DNA from: Spartobacteria bacterium
Lineage (GTDB): Bacteria; Verrucomicrobiota; Verrucomicrobiia; Chthoniobacterales; UBA10450
NCBI GenBank assembly: GCA_003167555.1
Contig: PMSN01000025.1
Span: 124,001 to 188,000, forward strand
Reading direction: 5' to 3'
Length of the DNA: 64,000 nucleotides
Shown piece by piece: positions 8,960-17,715 of this stretch. The notes below the pieces were generated by a model, which was not told where the DNA came from, made no database searches, and saw only the letters and a list, made by a program, of their open reading frames with translations. The position numbers were made by a program, and so were the translations under genes. How positions within the stretch are numbered: the stretch's first letter is position 1; each line of letters starts with the position of its first letter.

Positions 8960-9747
8960 TGAGTTTTTTTCAAACGATTTTACTCGGCGCCATCGCCGGA
9001 TTCACCATCTACCTCGGTCTGCCGATTGGGCGCATCGAGAAGATCTCGGATCGGGTTCGCTCGTTCTTAACGATGACCTCGGTCGGTATTCTCATCTTTC
9101 TTTTGTTCGACATCTTTTCACACATCAAGGAACCGATTGAAGGAACGCTCAAGCAAACGCTCGAGGGAAAGGCGGGCGCCAGCGAGTTTGTTTTACTCCT
9201 CATCATCCTTGTCATCGGATTCGGTGTTGGTTTGCTTGGACTGCTCGCCTTTGAACTGCGCTTCACGCGAGCGACCAGGGAATCCGGGGAACCTCTTTCT
9301 CCCGCGCGGATAGCCATCATGATTGCGACCGGACTTGGTCTGCATAATTTTGCGGAGGGTTTGGCCATCGGCCAGTCCGCCGTGCAAGGACAAGTTGCCC
9401 TGGCCTCGCTCTTGATCATCGGGTTTGGATTGCACAACGCCACCGAAGGCTTTGGCATTGTCGGTCCGTTGGCCGGCACTCGCCCCTCATGGGGTTTCCT
9501 CGGTTTGATGGGTCTGATTGGCGGCGGCCCGACGTTCCTGGGAACCATCCTCGGTTACAGTTTTGTGTCGCAGCGAATCTCCATCCTGTTCCTGGCGCTG
9601 GCCGCCGGCGCCATTCTCTTTGTCATCGGCGAACTTTATCATGTCGCTCGCCGCGCCGGCCTGAAACACGCGGCGACCTGGGGCTTGTTGGTTGGATTCT
9701 TCCTGGCTTATGGCACTGAGTTGGTCTTGGAGATGTCCGGCGCGTAG
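8959..9747 (+). CDS. ZIP-family divalent metal transporter
   Basis: 262 residues with about eight predicted membrane helices. The two diagnostic ZIP metal-site helices are present: LHNFAEGLAIG near residues 127-136 and LHNATEGFGI near 159-168. ZIP proteins bring Zn(II), Fe(II) or similar ions into the cytoplasm. It is fused into the haem operon by a one-base overlap with hemH, so an iron-supply role for ferrochelatase is attractive, but this is inference from position. The metal specificity is not readable from the sequence. Confidence 0.88.
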   Translation: MSFFQTILLGAIAGFTIYLGLPIGRIEKISDRVRSFLTMTSVGILIFLLFDIFSHIKEPIEGTLKQTLEGKAGASEFVLLLIILVIGFGVGLLGLLAFELRFTRATRESGEPLSPARIAIMIATGLGLHNFAEGLAIGQSAVQGQVALASLLIIGFGLHNATEGFGIVGPLAGTRPSWGFLGLMGLIGGGPTFLGTILGYSFVSQRISILFLALAAGAILFVIGELYHVARRAGLKHAATWGLLVGFFLAYGTELVLEMSGA

Positions 9748-9751
9748 TGAG

Positions 9752-11797
9752 ATGACGACGACGCTCTCACCTCAGTTGAAGACTCTTGGTTCGCGAGAGG
9801 GGAATCAGGCGGAGCCGGTCGAAATCTGGAAAGCGCGGAATTTTATCCACGAGCATTCGGATGAAGAGCTTTCGCTGACCCAAGTTGCAAAGGCGGTCAA
9901 CATCAGCCCGAATCATCTGAGCGAGAAGTTCAAGCAGGTGACCGGGGTTAACTTCGTCGAATACATTGCTCGCACACGATTCGAGAAAGCGCGTGGTCTT
10001 TTGCACGATCCGAATCTTCGTGTGAGCGAAATCGCGTTCGCGGTCGGATTCCAATCGTTGTCGCAGTTCAATCGCGCAGAGCGCCCCCGCATTTTACTCA
10101 CGAGTGTCTTCGGCCCTTACGCACAAGACGACGAACACGGTAGCCGCGCCATCAACCCGATGGAGCTCTACCACAACCAGGTCACGCGCGTCCAAGGCCC
10201 GTTCTCGCTGCGCATGTTTCACAGGTCGTGGGGCATCATGCTCATCCAGGCCAACATCGAGGCGCCTTGCACGCTGCTCGATTTCCCCACGTTCGACCGT
10301 TTCCTCGAAGAAATCCGCCACAACCGCTACGATATCGTGGGCATCACCGGCATCACGCCAAACGTCCGCAAAGTCGAGACCATGTGCCGCCTTGTCCGCG
10401 AGCACCAGCCTCTCGCCACCATCGTCGTGGGCGGGCACGTCGCCAACATCGCCAAGATCGAAGATCGGCTCGAAGTTGACCATGTGGTGCGCGGCGAGGG
10501 CGTGCGCTGGTTCCGCCGGTTCCTTGGCGAGGACGAGAACAAACCCATCCGCCATCCGCGGATCTATTCCGGCCTCGGCGCGCGCACGATGGGCATCCCG
10601 ATTAGCGAAAAGCGCGGCGAAGTCGCCGCGACGCTCATCCCGTCCGTCGGCTGCCCGCTCGGCTGCAACTTCTGCTCCACCTCGGCCATGTTCGGCGGCA
10701 AGGGCCATTTCATTAATTTCTACAACACGGGCGACGAGCTTTTCGGCGTCATGCGCGAACTGGAGCGCGACATGAAGGTGCGCTCGTTCTTCGTGATGGA
10801 CGAGAACTTCCTGCTCCATCGCAAGCGGGCGTTGCGGTTGCTGGAGCTGATGCAAGAGCACGGCAAGAGTTGGTCGCTCTATGTCTTCAGTTCCGCCAAC
10901 GTGCTGCGATCCTACACCATCGAACAGCTCGTGAGCCTCGGCATCTCCTGGGTCTGGATGGGTCTCGAAGGCAAAAGCAGCAAATACACCAAGCTCAGCG
11001 GGACCGACACGCTCTCGCTCGTTCGCACCTTGCAGTCGCATGGCATTCGCGTGCTCGGCTCGAGCATCATCGGCATGGAAGAGCACACGCCGGAGAACAT
11101 CGACGAGGCCATCGCCCACTCGGTGAGCCACGATACCGAGTTTCACCAGTTCATGCTCTACACGCCGGTGCCCGGCACGGCGCTGTTCGCCGAGCATCGC
11201 GCCAAAGGCACCCTGCTCGATCCCGAAAGCCGCAAAACTGCGGACACCCACGGCCAACTCAAGTTTAACTTCCGCCACCCGAACATTCCGGCCGGCATGG
11301 AATCGGAGTTCATCATCCGTGCCTTCACGAAGGACTTCGCAGTCAACGGGCCCAGCGTCGTGCGCATGGCGCGGACCACGCTGCAAGGTTGGAAGCGTTA
11401 CCACAACCACCCGGACAAGCGCATCCGCTCGCGCTTCATCTGGGAAGCACGCGACCTCGCGGTGACCTACAGCGCGGCGTTGTGGGCGGCACGGCGGTGG
11501 TTCGACGAGCAGCCGGCGTTGCGCCAGCGCATCGACACCGTGCTGCGCGACATCTACCGGCACTTCGGCTTGCGTGCCCGCGTAGCCGCGCCGTTGGCAG
11601 GCCGCTACATCCATCGCCAACTCCGGCGCGAAGACGAACGCTTGCGCGCCGGCTGGACTTACGAGCCGCCGACGTTCTACGAGAAGACCAACCACCCCCC
11701 GGCCGGGAACTATTGCGCTTTGCCGAATGTCGCGCCCAACAGTGATGACCATCTTCTCATCGCTGCCGCGGTCGAAAGCAGTCTGCCTCATAATTAA
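9752..11797 (+). CDS. Chimeric protein: truncated AraC-type HTH fused to a B12-binding radical SAM enzyme
   Basis: 681 residues. Residues about 25-108 are an AraC/XylS DNA-binding domain (IWKARNFIHEHSDEELSL to FQSLSQFNR) very like the one at 50073-50648, but it stops before the last helix of the second HTH. From about residue 114 it becomes a cobalamin-binding/radical SAM protein beginning ILLTSVFGPYAQDDE, with a B12-binding Rossmann segment (DIVGITGITPN, IVVGGHVANI) and the cluster motif Cys301-Cys305-Cys308 (CPLGCNFC). Family members normally start at that ILLTSVFGPY. The DNA after about 10080 is noticeably richer in G and C at third codon positions. It starts 4 bases after the ZIP gene. 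Either a real fusion, a recombination scar, or an assembly join. The substrate of the enzyme is unknown. Confidence 0.8.
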   Translation: MTTTLSPQLKTLGSREGNQAEPVEIWKARNFIHEHSDEELSLTQVAKAVNISPNHLSEKFKQVTGVNFVEYIARTRFEKARGLLHDPNLRVSEIAFAVGFQSLSQFNRAERPRILLTSVFGPYAQDDEHGSRAINPMELYHNQVTRVQGPFSLRMFHRSWGIMLIQANIEAPCTLLDFPTFDRFLEEIRHNRYDIVGITGITPNVRKVETMCRLVREHQPLATIVVGGHVANIAKIEDRLEVDHVVRGEGVRWFRRFLGEDENKPIRHPRIYSGLGARTMGIPISEKRGEVAATLIPSVGCPLGCNFCSTSAMFGGKGHFINFYNTGDELFGVMRELERDMKVRSFFVMDENFLLHRKRALRLLELMQEHGKSWSLYVFSSANVLRSYTIEQLVSLGISWVWMGLEGKSSKYTKLSGTDTLSLVRTLQSHGIRVLGSSIIGMEEHTPENIDEAIAHSVSHDTEFHQFMLYTPVPGTALFAEHRAKGTLLDPESRKTADTHGQLKFNFRHPNIPAGMESEFIIRAFTKDFAVNGPSVVRMARTTLQGWKRYHNHPDKRIRSRFIWEARDLAVTYSAALWAARRWFDEQPALRQRIDTVLRDIYRHFGLRARVAAPLAGRYIHRQLRREDERLRAGWTYEPPTFYEKTNHPPAGNYCALPNVAPNSDDHLLIAAAVESSLPHN

Positions 11798-11849
11798 TTC
11801 GCCATCGCATCGACGGGCGCGATTTGCTCTCCTATAGTCCGCCCGAACG

Positions 11850-14747
11850 ATGCGAAAATTTTTACCTTTCCTTCTCGCGCTTGCCTTCTGTCCGTTCACC
11901 TTCGCGGCGGACGATCCGGCGCAGGAGGCGCGCTTCCTCACGAACACGCGCCAGTTGATTCTCGAAGGCCGGCGCAGCGGCGAAGGGTATTTCTCGCCGG
12001 ACGGCACCAAGCTCATCTTTCAAAGCGAGCGCGAGGCGGGGAACCCGTTCTACCAGATGTATGTGCTCGATTTGCGGACCGGCGATACGACGCGCGTTTC
12101 GCCGGGCACTGGCAAAACGACATGCGGATTTTTTCAGCCGGGCACCGATCGCGTGATCTTCGCGTCGACGCACGGCGACAGGGAGTCGGCGGCGAAACAA
12201 AAAGCGGAACTGGATTTTCGCGCGAGTGGGAAAGAGCGCCGTTACGCGTGGGATTACGACGACACTTTCGAAATCTATTCCGGCAAACTGGACGGCACCG
12301 ACCTGGTGAACCTGACGCATTCACCCGGTTACGATGCGGAAGGCTCCGTTTCGCCGGATGGGAAGCAAATCGTTTTCTGCTCGCTCCGCGCGGCGTTTCC
12401 GCTCGAGAAACTTTCGCCGGAGCTCCACAGCCAGTACGAGAAAGATCGCTCGTGGTTCGGCGACATTTACATCATGAACGCCGACGGCTCGAACGTGCGC
12501 CGGCTCACGGACGCGCCCGGCTACGACGGCGGTCCGTTCTTTTCACCCGACGGCCAGCGGATTCTCTGGCGGCATTTCGAAGAGAACGGAATGAACGCCG
12601 ATGTCTGGACAATGAAAACGGACGGCTCGGACAAACGGCGCGTGACCGATTTCAAATCGATGTCGTGGGCGCCCTTTCTACATCCGAGCGGGAAGTATCT
12701 CATTTTCACTTCGAACAAATTCGGGTTCGAGAACTTCGAGTTGTTCATCGTGGATGCGAACGGCGAGCACGAGCCGGTCCGGGTGACGTTCACGAACGGG
12801 TTCGACGGGCTGCCGGTCTTTTCGCCCGATGGAAAAAAACTTTGCTGGACGAGTGGACGGACGAGCGACGGTAAGGCGCAGATTTTTCTCGCTGATTGGA
12901 ACGACGCAGCCGCGCAAGAGGCGATCGCGCAAGCGCCGAAGCGCGGCGGTGAAAAAGATCAAGCGGCGGCCGCTGCGTTTTCGCCGCAAATCTCAAAGGC
13001 GGATTTGCAGCACGAGGTCGAATGGCTCGCGGACGAAAAACGCGAGGGCCGGATGACAGGCACCGCCGGGGCGCAGGCGAGCGCGACGTGGCTCATCGAT
13101 TACTTTCGGAAGGCGGGCCTCAAATCTTTCGGTGCGAGTTTCGAGTTGCCGTTCGAGTTCAACGCCGGCGAACGCGTGCTCCCGGAAAAGACACACTGCG
13201 AGATCGCGATCGACGGAGGATCAAAGGCGGACGCGGCGCTCGACCGTGATTTCCGGCCGCTCGCTTTCACCGACGATGGGACTGCGGAAGCCGAGGTCGT
13301 GTTTGCAGGCTACGGCCTCGCGGTGCCGGAGGGGAACGGCGCGCGTTACGATTCGTATGAGGGTCTCGACGTGAAGGACAAGATCGTGCTGCTCTTTCGT
13401 TACGTGCCGGAGAATGTCGATCCGGCGCGGCGCGCGCACCTGAATCGCTACGCAGGTCTTCGTTACAAGGCGATGCTCGCGCGCGAGCGTGGCGCGAAAG
13501 GCGTGCTCGTCGTCACCGGACCAAACTCGCCGAACGCCGGTGAAGTAATGGCGCTCACGAACGACGGCACGAGCGCTGGCAGTAGCATTCTGGCCGCGTC
13601 GATCAGCGGCAAAATCGCGGACGCGCTCCTGGCGCCAAGCGGCAAAACCTTGAAGCAATTGCAGACCGCGCTCGACGATGAAAATCCCCACGCGGAGCAC
13701 GGCTTCGTTTTGCCGAAGGTGAAAGTGAAACTCGCATGCGGCATCGAGCATTTGAAGAAAAACGATTCCGACGTGGTCGCGTATCTGCCGCCGCAAGAGG
13801 GAAGCGGCGATGAATATGTTTTGGTCGGCGCGCACTACGATCATCTCGGGCGTGGCGGCATGAGCTCGCTCCAGCGCTCCGGCGAGGAAAACAAAATTCA
13901 TCCGGGCGCGGACGACAACGCGTCCGGCACGGCGTGGGTAATGGAGCTGGCCGCGTCGCTCGCCCAGGAACGGACCGCGCATCCGGAAAAATTCCGGCGC
14001 GGCGTGATCTTCGCCTGCTGGTCTGGAGAGGAGATCGGGATAATTGGATCGGCGGCCTTTTGCGAGCATCCGCCCGTGCCGCTGAACAAAATCGTGGCCT
14101 ACATCAACGCCGACATGGTGGGCCGCCTGCGCGACAACAAACTCACCGTGCAAGGCGTCGGCTCATCGCATGCCTGGCGGCGGCTCATCGAAAAACGGAA
14201 TGTCGCCGCCGGTTTCAATCTCGTGTTGCAGGACGATCCGTATCTGCCCACCGACGTAACCAGTTTCTACATCAAGAATGTTCCCGTCCTGAATTTCTTC
14301 ACCGGCGCGCACGAGGATTATCACCGGCCGACAGACACCGCCGAGAAGTTGAACTACGACGGGCTCGAACGCGTCACGAATTTCGCCGAGCAGATCATCA
14401 TCGATCTCGCGCAAACATCCGAACGCCCCGATCTCGCCAAAGTGGAACGAAGCGGTCCCACCGGCGGTGGACGCGAGACATTGCGCGCGTATCTCGGCAC
14501 GATCCCCGATTACACGACCGAGGTGAAAGGAGTAAAGCTAAGCGGCGTCCGCGGCGGCAGTCCCGCGGAAAAAGCGGGCTTGAAAGGCGGCGACGTAATC
14601 GTGGAGTTTGCCGGCCAGAAGATCGCAAACATCTACGATTACACCTACGCGCTCGACGCCGTGAAGATCGGCCAACCCGTAAAGATCATCATCGAACGCG
14701 ACGGTCAGCGAATGACCCTCACCGTCACACCCGAAGCGCGAAAGTAA
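11850..14747 (+). CDS. Exported TolB-type propeller / PA / M28 aminopeptidase / PDZ protein
   Basis: 965 residues with a signal peptide (MRKFLPFLLALAFCPFTFA). Residues about 30-350 are TolB/WD40-like propeller repeats (repeated FSPDGKxI motifs). From about 380 comes an M28 zinc peptidase with an inserted protease-associated domain. Metal ligands are visible: H in AHYDHLG near 661, D in GADDNASG near 688, EE in SGEEIG near 727, D in NADMVG near 754 and H in HEDYHRPTD near 825. A PDZ domain closes the protein (about 880-963, SGVRGGSPAEKAGLKGGDVI). It would cleave peptides in the periplasm or outside. Propeller and PDZ likely bind substrate or partner. All catalytic positions look intact. Confidence 0.9.
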   Translation: MRKFLPFLLALAFCPFTFAADDPAQEARFLTNTRQLILEGRRSGEGYFSPDGTKLIFQSEREAGNPFYQMYVLDLRTGDTTRVSPGTGKTTCGFFQPGTDRVIFASTHGDRESAAKQKAELDFRASGKERRYAWDYDDTFEIYSGKLDGTDLVNLTHSPGYDAEGSVSPDGKQIVFCSLRAAFPLEKLSPELHSQYEKDRSWFGDIYIMNADGSNVRRLTDAPGYDGGPFFSPDGQRILWRHFEENGMNADVWTMKTDGSDKRRVTDFKSMSWAPFLHPSGKYLIFTSNKFGFENFELFIVDANGEHEPVRVTFTNGFDGLPVFSPDGKKLCWTSGRTSDGKAQIFLADWNDAAAQEAIAQAPKRGGEKDQAAAAAFSPQISKADLQHEVEWLADEKREGRMTGTAGAQASATWLIDYFRKAGLKSFGASFELPFEFNAGERVLPEKTHCEIAIDGGSKADAALDRDFRPLAFTDDGTAEAEVVFAGYGLAVPEGNGARYDSYEGLDVKDKIVLLFRYVPENVDPARRAHLNRYAGLRYKAMLARERGAKGVLVVTGPNSPNAGEVMALTNDGTSAGSSILAASISGKIADALLAPSGKTLKQLQTALDDENPHAEHGFVLPKVKVKLACGIEHLKKNDSDVVAYLPPQEGSGDEYVLVGAHYDHLGRGGMSSLQRSGEENKIHPGADDNASGTAWVMELAASLAQERTAHPEKFRRGVIFACWSGEEIGIIGSAAFCEHPPVPLNKIVAYINADMVGRLRDNKLTVQGVGSSHAWRRLIEKRNVAAGFNLVLQDDPYLPTDVTSFYIKNVPVLNFFTGAHEDYHRPTDTAEKLNYDGLERVTNFAEQIIIDLAQTSERPDLAKVERSGPTGGGRETLRAYLGTIPDYTTEVKGVKLSGVRGGSPAEKAGLKGGDVIVEFAGQKIANIYDYTYALDAVKIGQPVKIIIERDGQRMTLTVTPEARK

Positions 14748-14839
14748 TCGCCGCGCTTATGATCCGCGCCTGAGCCGCGGCGAACGTCTGTCTACCTCCG
14801 ATCCGCCGAAGTGAACCGCTGATTTTCTCCTTCCTACTT

Positions 14840-14929
14840 TGAAATTCGGTCGTTCGCCCGCCCGCCCTCACTGCTTCCCTCGCAGCTTTACCTTCTATGT
14901 CGTTCGTCCCACTCACTCCATTCTACTTT
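14840..14929. repeat. 90-bp dispersed direct repeat, copy 1
   Basis: The stretch beginning tgaaattcggtcgttcgccc and ending cattctacttt recurs at 18671-18760 with about four substitutions in 90 bases. A 26-base part of it (14897-14922) occurs a third time at 18646-18671, directly joined to the second full copy. Read on the minus strand, each copy opens a short frame beginning MSGTND. I regard that as part of the repeat, not a gene. Confidence 0.85.
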
Positions 14930-15444
14930 TTCGCCGCCACCTTAATCGACCCAATAATCCCCTGCAGCGCCTTCATCGTGTCGTCCGGGGCATCGTTATC
15001 GTAATCGGCGTAAACGATCCCCACGTTCCCTCCGCCCACCGGGAATATCGCTACCCGGAATTGCACCTTATTGCCGGCCCGTTTATCGACGCCGCTGCCT
15101 TTCACCACCACGATGTGGACTCCGTTCACCTCGATCGTCTGCTCTGAGCTGTCCTTATCGATGCTCTTGAGCGCATCCTTCAACGTCGTCTCCATATCTG
15201 CGATGATTGCTTTTTGATCCGAACCTTTCCTGATCCACGCGCTGAGATAAGCGTGATCGCCAGGCGCGGTCGCCTCCACGTATTCGTCGGCCGCATCGCC
15301 CTTTGGCTTCCAGTCGGAAGGCACATCAAAAGTGTAGGCTGGGGCCTCCTTGGTTGGCACTGACATCGTGTCGGCGCGCGCCGGCAGAGCGAAAGCAAGG
15401 GCGGCAGCGACAAAAGCAACTTGAGTGAATTTCATGGTTTTCAT
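14923..15444 (-). CDS. Small exported protein, PsbP-like/DUF fold, unknown function
   Basis: 173 residues. A signal peptide (MKTMKFTQVAFVAAALAFALPARA) is followed by a single domain with YTFDVPSDWKPKGD at its start and a C-terminal IIGSIKVAAKK. The xxVDVPxxW opening and overall size match the protein at 18908-19432 and the two half-domains of the lipoprotein at 53830-54909, so I place all three in one loose group of surface or periplasmic proteins. Start chosen at 15444, where the signal peptide begins. An alternative ATG lies 9 bases later. The stop codon lies inside the 3' edge of the 90-bp repeat. Confidence 0.7.
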   Translation of the reverse strand: MKTMKFTQVAFVAAALAFALPARADTMSVPTKEAPAYTFDVPSDWKPKGDAADEYVEATAPGDHAYLSAWIRKGSDQKAIIADMETTLKDALKSIDKDSSEQTIEVNGVHIVVVKGSGVDKRAGNKVQFRVAIFPVGGGNVGIVYADYDNDAPDDTMKALQGIIGSIKVAAKK

Positions 15445-15675
15445 TTTTTGTTTGGATTGGTGCCTCACAGCCTGAATGCCCGAGCCACGCCACACAAGAA
15501 CCATCGCTCGACGTCTTGCCACGCCGTAGCCGCGCGAAGGCGGGTACTCATTCGCTAAATCACTCACTCACCCGCTCGCTAAATGGCTTCAATCGCTAAA
15601 TCATTCATTCGCTACATCGCTAAATGATTTACTTTCCTCTGGAAAAATCCCCCTTTCCCTACTAGAAACATCCTT
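15445..15675. other. Repeat-filled intergenic region
   Basis: Contains one GCC-hairpin repeat (15517-15546, tgccacgccgtagccgcg then aaggcggg) and then, from about 15550 to 15630, degenerate copies of tcgctaaat interspersed with cattcattc-like spacers. No gene is visible. It separates the divergent exported-protein gene from the small antitoxin-like gene. Confidence 0.6.
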
Positions 15676-15885
15676 ATGAGCACCCTCGCCGAGATCGAAG
15701 CCGCCGTCGAAGCGCTCCCTGTCAATCAGAAGCAAGCGCTCCTCGAGTTTCTCTCCGCCAAACTCAACGGCGGGAATGCTACGTCGGCCAATCGCTTCGC
15801 GGGCCTGCACCCAGGGGCCTGGGAAGTCGCGCCCGATTTCGACGCGCCGTTGCCGGATGAATTCTGGCTGGGCCGCGACGCGTGA
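15676..15885 (+). CDS. Small antitoxin-like protein (DUF2281/VapB-like)
   Basis: 69 residues starting MSTLAEIEAAVEALPVNQKQ, the amphipathic N-terminal pattern of small antitoxins that usually precede a PIN-domain toxin, with an acidic C-terminus (PDFDAPLPDEFW). The expected toxin is missing. Directly downstream only a 27-codon frame follows, starting at a GTG that overlaps the stop (15882-15965), and it has no PIN motifs. So this is either an orphan antitoxin or the remnant of a decayed toxin-antitoxin pair. Confidence 0.6.
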   Translation: MSTLAEIEAAVEALPVNQKQALLEFLSAKLNGGNATSANRFAGLHPGAWEVAPDFDAPLPDEFWLGRDA

Positions 15886-15988
15886 AAGCGTCGACTTTAC
15901 GCACGATCTGCTCGCAATCAGGGATACCGCGCGCAGATTTCATCGAGGCGTATCGCAACAGCTGATCTCTGCCCTCCATCCTCGCCCT

Positions 15989-16014
15989 CGTTCCCCAAGT
16001 TGAACTTGGGAACG
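15989..16014. repeat. Near-perfect palindrome (cgttcccaagtt arms)
   Basis: The left arm CGTTCCCCAAGTT and right arm AACTTGGGAACG are reverse complements apart from one extra C. It lies in the gap after the antitoxin-like gene and could fold as a hairpin. It is not followed by a T-run, so I do not call it a terminator. Confidence 0.6.
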
Positions 16015-16069
16015 CAGAGTCCTTCCGCCTTGGTTACTCGCGTTTCCCGTCCTCCCTTGCCACGCCGCA

Positions 16070-16087
16070 GTCCGGCAGGTGCCGGAC
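16070..16087. repeat. 8-bp inverted repeat GTCCGGCA/TGCCGGAC
   Basis: A perfect 8-bp stem with a 2-base centre, embedded in a diverged copy of the GCC-hairpin repeat (ccacgccgcag precedes it). Possible hairpin. Role unknown. Confidence 0.5.
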
Positions 16088-16108
16088 GAATGCGGCCGCC
16101 GAAAAGAG

Positions 16109-16144
16109 AAAGCCGCCGACGCATTGTGCGCGCCGGCGGCTTTT
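16109..16144. terminator. Bidirectional terminator-like hairpin
   Basis: AAAGCCGCCG and CGGCGGCTTT form a strong stem around a 14- to 16-base loop, with A-rich DNA on the left (gaaaagag) and ttttcg on the right. It sits between the end of the plus-strand antitoxin-like gene and the end of the minus-strand gene at 16166, where a shared terminator is expected. Confidence 0.7.
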
Positions 16145-16165
16145 CGTCGATAGTTTCGACTTCTC

Positions 16166-17257
16166 CTATCCCATCCCGAGCGCGTCGAGCGTCGGTTCGT
16201 CGATCACCGCCGTCGCGACCATTCCCTGGTCGGCCTGATAGCTGGTAAGCGCTTCCCGGGTCAATGGCCCGAGCAATCCATCCACCTCACCTTTGTAGTA
16301 GCCCATCTCCTGGAGCACGGCCTGCACGTCTGCGATCACCTTGTCTGGCGGTTCCGCCCGCTTACCCACATAGATCGGGGCATCATAAGCATAATACTCA
16401 TTGGTAGAGTTGTAGCCCCACGCCGGATACCAGTACCCGTTGTTGAAGTAGTAGTAACCGCCACCGATTAGCTCCACCCGTTTGTAGCGCGAGTGATACC
16501 AACCCTGATCGTGCCGTTCCGGACGGTAAGAGCGATACACTTCGTACTGCGGCCCCTGCCACTGCTCGCTCCCCTGGATCCGGAAGTTCGCGTTGAACGT
16601 GACCGCGGGAACCTTGTCCGGCCTCGGTTGCGCATGAAAGCTCACGTGCTGCTGCTGAATCTGCTGCACCTTCTGCTGGTCCGGCTTCTTCGCTGCGGCC
16701 GTAGGATTAACCGGCTTTGTCGGGCTGGTTTGGGAAACCGACGGAGCCGCACTTGCCGACGCCGCCGCGGCCGGAGTGGTCGCTGCGGCCGGGGTGGTCG
16801 CTGTTGCCGGGGTGGTCGCTGTTGCCGGGGTAGCCGTCGTCCTGGCGGTTGCGGGAGTGGCACTCGGCGATGTCTTCGCGTTGGCGGCAGGCGACTTCAT
16901 ATCTTTGCTGCGTGGCGACTGCTCCTTCTTCGCGGCAGGCGTCGCACTCGTGGCCGGTTGTTCCGTCTTCGTCTCCGGAGCGTCGGCTGGCGCAGGCTTC
17001 CGTGACGTTTTCTTTTCCGGCTTTGTCGCAGCGGGCGATTCGTTCGCTGCCGGCTCCTTCACGGCCGGCTCCTTCACCGCTGGAGCTTCAGTCTTCGGCG
17101 CACGCGTCGGTGCGGGTTTCACTTCCGCCGGTGGCTCTTTTTTGGGTGCCTGTTTTTTGCCTGGTGGCTGCGATTCTTCCGGCGTTGGCTGTTGAGCCAT
17201 CACGGCTCCAGCCAGCGCCAGCGAACCGACTATCAGTAAGATGGTGAATTTTTTCAT
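16166..17257 (-). CDS. Exported protein with Ala/Thr/Pro/Lys-rich linker and C-terminal peptidoglycan-binding domain
   Basis: 363 residues: signal peptide (MKKFTILLIVGSLALAGAVMA), a low-complexity region (about 22-210) of Lys-Pro-Glu then Ala-Thr-Pro runs, a Tyr/Asn-rich segment (YYYFNNGYWYPAWGYN near 275), and a peptidoglycan-binding type 1 domain at about 305-363 (VQAVLQEMGYYKGEVDGLLG, LTREALTSYQ). It is probably anchored to the cell wall and spans or decorates the periplasm. The linker is built from an in-frame 18-bp tandem repeat. Its 3' end faces a bidirectional terminator hairpin. Confidence 0.85.
   Translation of the reverse strand: MKKFTILLIVGSLALAGAVMAQQPTPEESQPPGKKQAPKKEPPAEVKPAPTRAPKTEAPAVKEPAVKEPAANESPAATKPEKKTSRKPAPADAPETKTEQPATSATPAAKKEQSPRSKDMKSPAANAKTSPSATPATARTTATPATATTPATATTPAAATTPAAAASASAAPSVSQTSPTKPVNPTAAAKKPDQQKVQQIQQQHVSFHAQPRPDKVPAVTFNANFRIQGSEQWQGPQYEVYRSYRPERHDQGWYHSRYKRVELIGGGYYYFNNGYWYPAWGYNSTNEYYAYDAPIYVGKRAEPPDKVIADVQAVLQEMGYYKGEVDGLLGPLTREALTSYQADQGMVATAVIDEPTLDALGMG
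16775..16837. repeat. In-gene 18-bp tandem repeat
   Basis: About three and a half copies of an 18-bp unit (ggggtggtcgctgttgcc and variants) inside the linker of the gene at 16166-17257, coding for AATTPA-type repeats. Because 18 is divisible by 3, copy-number change would lengthen or shorten the linker without a frameshift. Confidence 0.8.
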
Positions 17258-17481
17258 ATTGCTCTCTTTTGGTCGTAGACGGAGGCGATCTATTCAATGC
17301 CGGGCGTTTTTTGCCTCGCCTCGAGCGTCGATCGCCTTAACGGATATAATTCGTGCATGGATGCCTCCTCGGTTCCCTCCCTGCCCGCAATGCTTCCACG
17401 CCCGCAACGCTTTCGCCTAGCGATACGGGCAGGGCGCATAGCGATGCAGGCGGGCGCCCTCCGTCCTCCGTCTCCGTCTCC

Positions 17482-17530
17482 GTCCTCTGTCCTCTGTCCT
17501 CTGTCCTCTGTCCTCTGTCCTCTGTCCTCC
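17482..17530. repeat. Heptanucleotide tandem array, unit GTCCTCT, seven copies
   Basis: Six exact GTCCTCT units in a row followed by one GTCCTCC. The preceding bases (ccgtctccgtctccg) are a degenerate six-base version. It resembles the heptameric short tandem repeats described in cyanobacteria. It is not a CRISPR because there are no spacers. Confidence 0.9.
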
Positions 17531-17534
17531 GATT

Positions 17535-17582
17535 CTTTCTACTTTCTACTTTAGCCTTTCTACTTTCTTGAGATGCTTTCTA
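17535..17582. repeat. Heptanucleotide array, unit CTTTCTA
   Basis: CTTTCTA, CTTTCTA, CTTTAGC, CTTTCTA, CTTTCTT, then a short break and another CTTTCTA. The same unit recurs at 18757-18763, 18826-18846, 18947-18981 and 20619-20639. Confidence 0.85.
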
Positions 17583-17715
17583 CTTTTCCAGAGTCCTCCA
17601 TCCTTGCACTCTCGAAACTCCCATCGCTTCATCGCGATCCGTTCGACCGGATGCTCATCGTCCAGGCACCACGGGCCGCGCTTTCTACTTCTACTTTCGC
17701 TCTCTTCTTTTCCCA

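Larger units (their letters stand above)
17258..17715. other. 458-base gap of pyrimidine-rich tandem repeats
   Basis: After the start of the minus-strand gene at 17257 there is a C/T-rich stretch with two heptanucleotide arrays (listed separately) and an isolated CTTTCTA-type element near 17681-17700. Open frames here encode only the repeats (for example FLLSTLAFLLS) and I do not regard them as genes. Confidence 0.7.

Noticed and set aside
14725-14916. Minus-strand frame starting MSGTND (also 18459-18665)
   Set aside because: The shared N-termini come from the 90-bp repeat. The remainders differ, have no domain, and run into repeats or real genes.
15882-15965. GTG frame of 27 codons as a toxin
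   Set aside because: Too short, and none of the acidic residues of PIN toxins is visible.
17297-17571. Plus-strand frames ending in FLLSTLAFLLS
   Set aside because: They encode only heptamer repeats and lack a ribosome-binding site or conserved part.
17482-17582. Possible CRISPR-like array
   Set aside because: The units are 7 bases long, directly adjacent and without spacers, and no cas genes are present. They are heptanucleotide tandem repeats.
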